Below are positions 1 to 5,278 of a stretch of 5,278 bases of DNA, piece after piece (position 1 is the stretch's first letter; the number at the start of each line of letters is the position of its first letter). The notes beneath the pieces are model-generated. The model was not told where the DNA came from, did not search any database, and saw only the letters and a list, made by a program, of their open reading frames with translations. This DNA is from Planctomycetaceae bacterium (GTDB lineage Bacteria; Planctomycetota; Planctomycetia; Planctomycetales; Planctomycetaceae), in assembly GCA_020426085.1 (NCBI GenBank), contig JAGQQP010000331.1, positions 1-5,278 on the forward strand, written 5' to 3'. Both the position numbers and the translations under genes were made by a program.

Positions 1-213
1 CGGTATCTTTATCGGCCGGCGGTTGCTGCGGAATTAGCCCGGAAGTCTGCTTTGGAAAATGTGCTCGCGACATTTTTCGCCGGCCGAACCTCGGACGCCG
101 TTGCTGCGCTGCTTGATGTCTCGGGTAACAAAATTTCTGATGAAGAACTTCGTGAAATTAAACAGCTGGTTGACGAACGACGTCGCCAGATTCGTGAAGG
201 AGACTCGTTATGA
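1..213 (+). CDS. BlaI/MecI/CopY-family transcriptional repressor, C-terminal part (5' end outside window)
   Basis: This is the last 70 codons of a gene read in frame from base 1 to the TGA at 211-213. The visible part is the dimerisation half of a penicillinase-repressor family protein. It opens with the strand Arg-Tyr-Leu-Tyr-Arg-Pro. A helix with Ala-Leu-Glu-Asn-Val-Leu and Phe-Phe-Ala-Gly follows, then the Ala-Val-Ala-Ala-Leu-Leu-Asp segment, and finally the acidic helix Ser-Asp-Glu-Glu-Leu-Arg-Glu-Ile-Lys ending in a charged Asp-Glu-Arg-Arg-Arg tail. This order is typical of the family; the winged-helix DNA-binding half would lie upstream. Family members repress their own operon and are inactivated after the partner membrane protease senses a signal. 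The stop codon overlaps the start of the BlaR1-like gene (ATGA), the usual blaI-blaR order. What it represses besides its own operon cannot be seen. The promoter and operator are also outside the window. Confidence 0.88.
   Translation, partial: RYLYRPAVAAELARKSALENVLATFFAGRTSDAVAALLDVSGNKISDEELREIKQLVDERRRQIREGDSL
197..202 (+). promoter_or_regulatory. Ribosome binding site of the BlaR1-like gene
   Basis: AAGGAG lies inside the last codons of the repressor gene, seven bases before the ATG at 210. It is a near-consensus Shine-Dalgarno site and decides the start: the next in-frame Met is far downstream, inside the second hydrophobic segment. With the four-base ATGA overlap it implies translational coupling of sensor to repressor. 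Confidence 0.75.
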
Positions 214-3200
214 ACATCACAAGTCGCGTTCTGACTGGATTGACCGGGGCAGATAGTATTGAGTCGCTCGTGCTGCGTTGCTGTCTCTGCAGTTTTCTTC
301 TACTCATTGGCGTATGGATCGCTGTCTGGTGCCTGCGTCGAAGTTCTGCCGCGTTCAGACATCGGGTGCTGTTGATGGGGTTGGCAGGCGTCCTGTTGCT
401 GCCCGTGATCATTCCATTGACTCAAGGCTGGAATCCGACGATCCGACTTCCAGCTGAAGCGGAGCAGGAACTGATTCCTTCAGAGTACCAAGAATTAGTC
501 GTGGAACACGAAAGCAGTCCTTTCATCGCTGAACAGCCACAAACCGGCGCGTTGCCTGCGGATTTTGTGATGCCACTGACCGAGACTTTCGCAGACCGGT
601 CGGCACCGCTTGAAATTCCTGAACCGGATCAGGCCGTCAGCTCAGTTCAGGTCGCAGATGAGCCCCCCACAGACTCTCGAAAAACCGTTTCGCCAGGGAG
701 GATGAGTATCAGCATCGAGGTTCTGCTCTTTGCAGTCTGGGGGATCGTCGCCTGCCTGCTGGGGCTGCGGCTGTTTGTGCTGCAACTGTTAGTCGGGAAA
801 GTCATGCGAACGGCGATACCGGTCACGGATGCAAGGACACTCGCTGTTCTGGAATCGGTCAATCGAACAGACCGGTTCGTGAATCTGCTCTGCAGTGATT
901 CAATACAAGTGCCTGTTGCGGTTGGCGTATTTCAGCCAGCAATTGTGTTGCCGACTGGATACGGAAAGTGGTCGAAGGAACGTCTGCGGGTAGTGCTGTT
1001 ACACGAGCAGTCTCACATCGACCGACGAGATGTCCTTTCACAGTCAATCGCTCAAATCGCCTGCATTTTATACTGGTTCAATCCACTTGTCTGGCAAGCT
1101 GCCCGGCGTATGCGGCTGGAACGTGAACTGGCCTGCGATGATGTCGTACTTTCTTCGGGGGAAAACGCCGGCAACTATGCCGATCATCTGGTGGACATCG
1201 CTACCGCCATCGTGGATCGCTGGCAGGTGCCTCAAAATGTTTCGGCTATGGCAACACATACGAATCTGCAAACCCGCGTTCAGCATATTTTTCAGAATGA
1301 TTTAGACCGTCGTTCGCTATCAAAACGTGCCTCGACTTCTCTGTTCGCATTACTGAGTGTGCTCCTTCTGTTCCTGGCGATTGTGTCTCCATCAATCGCG
1401 ACGACGCTGGAGAGTGATTCGTCTGAGGCAGAGAAGAATGCTCCCTCTGTCATTGAACTTACTCTTACGGGCAATGAGTCAGCTGTCTGGCCTGAGCGGC
1501 TCAAAGCGATGTCGAACGTGCAGAAGCTGACGATTCGCCACCCAGCCCTGGAAAATCTCCAGTCCATCCAGATCGGTGAATTGAAACAGCTGACCTCGTT
1601 TCGAGCAGAAGACTTTCCTCTGGAATCGAAGCTGGCCGACCAGGTGGCTGCCCAGCTTGCGCAACTCCCAAATTTAAAATCAGTTACATTCCAGCGCACC
1701 GGGCTGACCAGTGACGGGCTTCAACTGCTGCGCAGCTCTTCGCTGACTGAGTTGGAACTGATTGAGGAAGAATTGATGACTGATGCTGGATTTGAGCATA
1801 TTGCGAAAATGCCTGTATTAAGCAAGTTAGTATTGGATGCAACGCCGATTGAAATCAAAGGATTGAAGCATCTTCAGGCGTGTTCAAATCTGAAGAATCT
1901 CGTGTTACGACGGCATCCCGCTGGATCCTCTCGGGACGGAGCAGATCAACGGCTGGCTGCGATTGGAGGAATCAACTCGCTTAAGGAACTGGAAATAGAC
2001 TCGACAGATTACTCCCGTCTGATAGCCTTAAAGGAAGTCAAATCGCTGAAGAAACTGACACTGCGGCGTTGTGGAGGATTCGAAGCATCTCAATCTTTCA
2101 AGCAGCTGACTCAACTGGAAAAGCTGGTTCTCGACAACTGTGATTTTCGAAGAGAAACATTGGGAGATGTACAGGCCGCACTCCAAGAAGTGGGAATTGA
2201 AGTTGTCGATGTGACTCCCCCAGCCGGGACAGACCTGCTCACACGTACTTCGTCGCCTGTAAATGAAGCGACAAAGCTGGCAAGACAGGTGCACGACGAT
2301 CTCAACGTAGCGAAACATTATCCAGCCTTCTGGGTTCGTCGGCTCACGTATTCCAGTGTAGTACCTTCGATGAAATCAGAACCGATTCGAACCGTTCATC
2401 GATTGAAGAAGACACTGACAGAGAATCATGTCCGGCGACCGCATTCCCAGGAAACAATCCTGGCATGGGCTCCGCAGCAGTTCTACACTGTTAATCAGAC
2501 TTCCGAAAATGGTAAATTGAGTTGGGCACAAATCAAATATGGTGATGCGAAAATCGCCTGGTCGCGCGAAGGGAGTCCCGAAGAGCCGCCCAGACATTTC
2601 ATACGTAATGGTATTTCGGAATTTGCGGACTCACTTTTCAACATTCCAGCTCAACTTCAGGTCTCGCAGCAGACTTACTGGTGGGGCGTGGGGACTCATC
2701 ACAACATCGCGACGAGTTCTGTTTCACCGCAGCAAGCCACTTATAATGAACTTCCTGAAGAAGAGTTCGCCGGTGAAACGTGTCGCGTACTTGAATCGGC
2801 GGGACGCAGCGAACGCTTGTGGGTCAGTAAAAAAACAGGCCGATTGCGTGGCAGTCTGAGTTATTCTCACCAGGGTTACTTTATTCCATTCTATCAGCAG
2901 GATATCGTTACGCGGATCGCGGGGCGTACTGTCACTTCGCTCGACGATTTCCGCTCTCTGTCGAAGGATGGTGAAAATGCCCTGTCCACAGAAAAGCAAG
3001 AGCAGTTGAGAATCGCCTGGGCTGAGTACCATTTTCACCATGCAATCCCCGGCCGATTACACGTATTCAGTGATTACCGCGAGATTTCACCGGGCCACTG
3101 GTTCTCCTTCCGCGTGCAGATCGCCGGCTGGCATCACAATAAACTGAACCAGGGGCATTACGATTTCTACAGCTCCGAGAGCATTGTTACCGAGCTTGCT

Positions 3201-4046
3201 GTTAACCGCAACGATCTGAAAAAATACTGGGTAGCCGTATTCCCGAATGAGGGTGAAAGTATTCAGGATCAGCGATTCGGTGTCCCCGTTGATTATAAGT
3301 ATGACAAAAATCGAACGGCTGACGAACTGCAGCGTCTGGTGAATGAACAGCTTTTCAAATATGCTGACTCTGCTCTGCTGATTGAAGAGCGGACGAGCCC
3401 CATCGGGAAGATGGTCGGCAAACCAGCACCCGTACTTCCTGCGGATCGGTGGATCGGAGAGCAACCCGATCTGAAGGGGAAATCGTACCTGATTCATTTC
3501 TGGGCCGCGTGGTGTGCGCCGTGTAAGAATGATGTGCCACTGCTCAATTCCATCTCGAAAAATAGAACTGTGATTGGTCTGCACCCCAGCGGCACCGATA
3601 TGAAGCAGATTCAGAAGACAGCCAATGATTCGAAGATGACCTATTCCACGGTCGTCGCTCCTCCCGGATCGAAAGATATCTTCGGTTATCCCGTAAAGCT
3701 CTTCCCCTACTGCATCGAGGTCGATGAACAGGGCAAGATCGCCAGATACGGAACGCTGCACGAGGTTCTTGGCATAGACAACACGAGCGCATCAACGGCT
3801 CAACTCGCGCCAGATACAAAAGGTGTGGTACTGGGGACTCAGACAGAACAGGGGTTCGTCGCGATATCAATTGGTGAGTCGGATGGCGTACAGAAAGGGC
3901 AAGTCTTCCATGTGGTACGAGACGAACGACAGGTGCCATTCCGAATCGTTTTTGTACAGAAGAACCAATCGGTCGGTCAGATTATGAATGAGAATGATAT
4001 ACCCAAAATCAAAAGGGGTGATGAAGTGTTGCTGTCGTCTGGTTAA
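210..4046 (+). CDS. BlaR1-like M56 zinc metallopeptidase fused to LRR, unassigned, TlpA-type thioredoxin and C-terminal modules (1278 aa)
   Basis: Seen in the sequence: hydrophobic segments at about residues 24-42, 52-70, 169-196 and 376-394, with a weaker one near 278-294. The zinc peptidase motif HEQSH is at 265-269, followed by Asn-Pro-Leu-Val-Trp (291-295) and the Glu-Arg-Glu-Leu-Ala-Cys-Asp-Asp block (304-311), which holds the probable third zinc ligand. This is the M56/BlaR1 core. After the last membrane segment come leucine-rich repeats (about 413-665), an unassigned beta-rich region (about 680-1060), and a TlpA/ResA-like thioredoxin domain (about 1062-1188). The thioredoxin domain has Trp-Cys-Ala-Pro-Cys at 1101-1105, a likely cis-proline at P1166 and Asp-Glu-Gln-Gly-Lys at 1172-1176. 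A beta-rich tail follows (about 1200-1278). BlaR1 itself is roughly 600 residues, so this protein is about twice as long and has no penicillin-binding sensor domain. Known for the family: a signal outside the membrane triggers cytoplasmic proteolysis that removes the BlaI-type repressor. Inference: the tail is the sensor, for a non-beta-lactam signal. The four-base overlap with the repressor gene supports the pairing. Confidence 0.93.
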   Translation: MNITSRVLTGLTGADSIESLVLRCCLCSFLLLIGVWIAVWCLRRSSAAFRHRVLLMGLAGVLLLPVIIPLTQGWNPTIRLPAEAEQELIPSEYQELVVEHESSPFIAEQPQTGALPADFVMPLTETFADRSAPLEIPEPDQAVSSVQVADEPPTDSRKTVSPGRMSISIEVLLFAVWGIVACLLGLRLFVLQLLVGKVMRTAIPVTDARTLAVLESVNRTDRFVNLLCSDSIQVPVAVGVFQPAIVLPTGYGKWSKERLRVVLLHEQSHIDRRDVLSQSIAQIACILYWFNPLVWQAARRMRLERELACDDVVLSSGENAGNYADHLVDIATAIVDRWQVPQNVSAMATHTNLQTRVQHIFQNDLDRRSLSKRASTSLFALLSVLLLFLAIVSPSIATTLESDSSEAEKNAPSVIELTLTGNESAVWPERLKAMSNVQKLTIRHPALENLQSIQIGELKQLTSFRAEDFPLESKLADQVAAQLAQLPNLKSVTFQRTGLTSDGLQLLRSSSLTELELIEEELMTDAGFEHIAKMPVLSKLVLDATPIEIKGLKHLQACSNLKNLVLRRHPAGSSRDGADQRLAAIGGINSLKELEIDSTDYSRLIALKEVKSLKKLTLRRCGGFEASQSFKQLTQLEKLVLDNCDFRRETLGDVQAALQEVGIEVVDVTPPAGTDLLTRTSSPVNEATKLARQVHDDLNVAKHYPAFWVRRLTYSSVVPSMKSEPIRTVHRLKKTLTENHVRRPHSQETILAWAPQQFYTVNQTSENGKLSWAQIKYGDAKIAWSREGSPEEPPRHFIRNGISEFADSLFNIPAQLQVSQQTYWWGVGTHHNIATSSVSPQQATYNELPEEEFAGETCRVLESAGRSERLWVSKKTGRLRGSLSYSHQGYFIPFYQQDIVTRIAGRTVTSLDDFRSLSKDGENALSTEKQEQLRIAWAEYHFHHAIPGRLHVFSDYREISPGHWFSFRVQIAGWHHNKLNQGHYDFYSSESIVTELAVNRNDLKKYWVAVFPNEGESIQDQRFGVPVDYKYDKNRTADELQRLVNEQLFKYADSALLIEERTSPIGKMVGKPAPVLPADRWIGEQPDLKGKSYLIHFWAAWCAPCKNDVPLLNSISKNRTVIGLHPSGTDMKQIQKTANDSKMTYSTVVAPPGSKDIFGYPVKLFPYCIEVDEQGKIARYGTLHEVLGIDNTSASTAQLAPDTKGVVLGTQTEQGFVAISIGESDGVQKGQVFHVVRDERQVPFRIVFVQKNQSVGQIMNENDIPKIKRGDEVLLSSG
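1446..2204 (+). repeat. Leucine-rich repeat block within the BlaR1-like protein
   Basis: About nine degenerate repeats of 22-30 residues cover protein residues 413-665. The conserved face has the pattern Leu-x-x-Leu-x-Leu. Units begin near residues 437, 461, 489, 512, 537, 561, 591, 613 and 636. Examples are Leu-Thr-Glu-Leu-Glu-Leu (512), Leu-Ser-Lys-Leu-Val-Leu (537), Leu-Lys-Asn-Leu-Val-Leu (561) and Leu-Glu-Lys-Leu-Val-Leu (636). Several carry the Leu-Thr-Ser-Asp-Gly-Leu or Met-Thr-Asp-Ala-Gly-Phe type of turn seen in ribonuclease-inhibitor-like repeats common in planctomycete proteins. The repeats start about 20 residues after the last membrane segment, so the solenoid should stand outside the cytoplasmic membrane and probably binds a protein partner or ligand. 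The DNA itself is not visibly repeated, so the copies are old. Confidence 0.8.
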
Positions 4047-4141
4047 ATATGCTCAAAGCCTGTGAATTAACTCTAAAGTGACCGGGCAGGCCAGCGAAAA
4101 CTGATATTTCCTGAGTTGGCAAGCATGTTGTGCCCCTCTGC

Positions 4142-4420
4142 TCAGTCATGGCGTAAGGCGGTGATCGGGTCGATGCGTGCGGCCCTGCGTGCGGGCAGGT
4201 TTGTTACCAGGATGGTGACGAACATACTGAAAGCCAGCACCAGAACCAGCAGCCATAACGCGAACTCGATCACGTGCAGCTGCTCGCCTCCTGAGAGTTC
4301 GCCGCGACGGACTATAAACGAAACTTCACGGACCGCGTCGACAGTCGGCTGCAATTTCCCGTAGGATTTCGAAACGTCAGTCATCTCGACGATTATGTTG
4401 TGCTTTTCATTGTGCGGCAT
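4142..4420 (-). pseudogene. ABC transporter relic: ATPase start joined in frame to permease C-terminus
   Basis: A 92-codon frame runs from the ATG at 4420-4418 to the TGA at 4144-4142. Residues 10-41 match the start of a LolD/MacB-type ATPase: Val-Ser-Lys-Ser-Tyr-Gly (16-21), then Val-Asp-Ala-Val-Arg-Glu-Val-Ser-Phe (27-35) and Arg-Arg-Gly-Glu (38-41). In intact proteins the Walker A loop follows here. Instead the frame passes straight to Leu-Ser-Gly-Gly-Glu-Gln (42-47), the ABC signature motif normally about 100 residues later. Within a few residues it becomes a hydrophobic helix (about 51-73) and the tail Pro-Ala-Arg-Arg-Ala-Ala-Arg-Ile-Asp-Pro-Ile-Thr-Ala-Leu-Arg (76-90), the usual C-terminus of a MacB/FtsX permease. 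Walker A, Walker B, three of the permease membrane helices and its periplasmic domain are missing, so it cannot act as a transporter. It is most simply explained by internal deletions in an ATPase-permease gene pair. No good Shine-Dalgarno site precedes the ATG. A functional small membrane protein is possible but less likely. Confidence 0.75.
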
Positions 4421-4478
4421 GAAGGGGATATGGTTCTGTAATTCAGGTTGTCCAGAATGATTTTTTCATGAGAGGATA

Positions 4479-4484
4479 ATTATA
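4479..4484 (-). promoter_or_regulatory. Possible -10 element upstream of the ABC relic
   Basis: Read on the minus strand this is a perfect TATAAT, about 58 bases before the relic's ATG. No convincing -35 hexamer lies 16-18 bases further upstream, and the surrounding gap is AT-rich, so chance is a real alternative. If genuine it would be the promoter of the former ABC transporter operon. Confidence 0.25.
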
Positions 4485-4542
4485 GTATGTGGTATATGAA
4501 TGGTCTGATGGAATCCCGGTTCGGTTGGTAAGTCTGTGATAT

Positions 4543-4938
4543 TCACTTTCCCAGGAGTTTCATTGCGAATACGAAACCAAGAAAACAGATCAGCCACAAA
4601 GTGACTGGGCCCGATGGACCTGAAAATTCCAGACTGAAGGCCTTGATGATAAGATCGCCATTCTTTTCCGTCGGTGGAGGGAAAGCTTCGAGCAAGGCAG
4701 ACACAATTGCATAGGAGGCAAGGGCAGAACACGGTATCCCGAGATTGCAATAGGGGTTTTGTTCAATCCAGTCCGCGATCCACTTTCCGAGTACTGCCAG
4801 ATCCGAGGTTGTTGAAGTCGCATTGCCAAATGCAGCCAGCGCGAGTGCCAGCGCATAACCGATTAACCCAGCCGCTAAGATAACAATCGCTATTGCGGGG
4901 GTTGAATTGACAACGAAATCAGCCATGATCCGGTCCAT
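4543..4938 (-). CDS. Small hydrophobic membrane protein, function unknown (131 aa, or 127 aa from the second Met)
   Basis: I do not recognise a family. The protein has a strong membrane segment at about residues 14-37 (rich in Ala, Ile and Leu) and a second at about 111-128 (Val-Thr-Leu-Trp-Leu-Ile-Cys-Phe-Leu-Gly-Phe-Val). A weaker hydrophobic stretch lies at 68-85. Between them are Lys-Trp-Ile-Ala-Asp-Trp-Ile-Glu (52-59), two cysteines five residues apart (64 and 70 bracket Asn-Leu-Gly-Ile-Pro), and a polar loop Pro-Pro-Pro-Thr-Glu-Lys-Asn-Gly-Asp (87-95). Ser-Gly-Pro-Ser-Gly-Pro (106-111) leads into the last helix. The composition and codon use look coding, and no competing gene lies opposite. 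The ATG at 4938 has AAGGG touching it, which is too close to act as its ribosome binding site. The second ATG at 4926 has the same AAGGG about 12 bases upstream and may be the true start. The gene stands alone, with a gap of about 120 bases before the ABC relic on the same strand. Confidence 0.6.
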   Translation of the reverse strand: MDRIMADFVVNSTPAIAIVILAAGLIGYALALALAAFGNATSTTSDLAVLGKWIADWIEQNPYCNLGIPCSALASYAIVSALLEAFPPPTEKNGDLIIKAFSLEFSGPSGPVTLWLICFLGFVFAMKLLGK

Positions 4939-5278
4939 CCCTTGAAATAGAGTTGCGAATGAGAATTACTGTGAGTACCACAGTTTAGTGAAAAGAGTCA
5001 GAGGGAAAGCCCAACGAAAGTGTTCAGCAGTTTGCTACCTCCGGAGAGTTCACGGGACTCATTTGACTTAGAATGCTCTGTCTTTGCCCTGTGGATTACA
5101 TACTCTGACCTGACATTCAAACAGTGTAAAACAATATGTTCAGTAGTCAAGGGTTTATATCAGGCATTTCAACTACAGTTACTGGTGAGAAGCCAGTAGA
5201 TGGGGGCAGTGGTGCTGGTTGAGACAGGACTGTCGGGCGTTTCACGATTCTCAGATAAGCTGTTTTCAAAGGCAGGAG
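4939..5278. other. Intergenic stretch without a supported gene
   Basis: No convincing coding region is visible. It holds the operator-like repeat described above, an eight-base palindrome CTCCGGAG at 5039-5046, a six-base stem TACTGG/CCAGTA with a seven-base loop at 5180-5198, and the near-palindrome GACAG-GA-CTGTC at 5223-5234. The part around 5112-5165 is clearly more AT-rich than the genes and could contain a promoter, but I cannot place a matched -35/-10 pair. On the minus strand one frame stays open from the window edge at 5278 to a TGA at 5149-5147 (43 codons). It resembles no known family. The last bases (GGCAGGAG) could be a ribosome binding site for a plus-strand gene just outside the window. 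Confidence 0.5.
4968..4984. promoter_or_regulatory. Inverted repeat, possible operator upstream of the small membrane gene
   Basis: ACTGTG and CACAGT form a perfect six-base inverted repeat around a five-base spacer (AGTAC). It lies 30-46 bases before the ATG at 4938, where a promoter or operator for the minus-strand gene would be expected. The symmetry fits a dimeric regulator's site. It lacks a T-run and its stem is short, so it is not a terminator. No clear -10/-35 pair could be placed with it, and a repeat this short can arise by chance. Confidence 0.3.

Noticed and set aside
59..256. A 65-codon plus-strand frame overlapping the repressor end and peptidase start
   Set aside because: It is out of frame with the repressor, whose C-terminal motif is unmistakable. 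The alternative translation has no family features.
1292..1699. A 135-codon minus-strand open frame under the first LRR units
   Set aside because: The plus-strand frame here encodes a clear membrane helix and LRR pattern. The minus translation is rich in Ser, Arg and Cys with no recognisable fold.
3087..3761. A 224-codon open frame on the minus strand
   Set aside because: It lies wholly inside the BlaR1-like gene and opposes the conserved thioredoxin and preceding region. Its translation shows no domain or motif, so it is a shadow frame.
4047..4141. Possible terminator between the convergent peptidase gene and ABC relic
   Set aside because: Only four- to six-base complementary pieces with large loops (such as GCCAGC with GTTGGC, CTGAG with CTCAG) are present, and no T-run follows on either strand.
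4454..4470. ATGA-TTTTTT-TCAT hairpin with a T-run
   Set aside because: The stem is only four A/T-rich pairs and the T-run is in the loop, not after the stem, so it does not fit an intrinsic terminator.
4590..4883. Alternative frames on both strands over the small membrane gene
   Set aside because: Their translations are Arg/Pro/Ser-rich and lack structure, whereas the 4938-4543 frame gives well-formed membrane helices.

Overview
The window looks like chromosome from a planctomycete of the Gimesia / Rubinisphaera / Rhodopirellula kind. This is inferred from protein style only: a BlaR1-type membrane peptidase with a very long extra-cytoplasmic tail that combines leucine-rich repeats, a TlpA-type thioredoxin domain and a short beta-rich C-terminal module. 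Base composition appears near 50% GC and Shine-Dalgarno sites are mostly weak, which fits but proves nothing.

Layout. (1) Positions 1-213, plus strand: the last 70 codons of a BlaI/MecI/CopY-family repressor, cut by the window edge. (2) Positions 210-4046, plus strand, overlapping the repressor by four bases (ATGA): a 1278-residue BlaR1-like M56 metallopeptidase with an intact HExxH motif. Its tail carries about nine leucine-rich repeats, a long unassigned region, a thioredoxin-like domain with a Trp-Cys-Ala-Pro-Cys active site, and a C-terminal module of about 80 residues. (3) Positions 4142-4420, minus strand: a 92-codon relic in which the start of a LolD/MacB-type ABC ATPase runs in frame into its signature motif and then into the last membrane segment and tail of a MacB/FtsX-type permease. 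(4) Positions 4543-4938, minus strand: a small hydrophobic protein of unknown function. (5) Positions 4939-5278: no clear gene, but several short inverted repeats, one of which lies at operator distance from the small gene.

How the parts work together. The repressor and peptidase form a translationally coupled sensor-repressor pair. In the known BlaR1/BlaI and MecR1/MecI systems a signal outside the membrane activates the zinc protease, and this leads to loss of the repressor. Here the usual penicillin-binding sensor domain is absent. LRR, unassigned and thioredoxin modules take its place, so the signal is probably not a beta-lactam and could involve protein binding or thiol redox state. This is the most interesting system in the window. 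The two minus-strand genes show no functional link to it.
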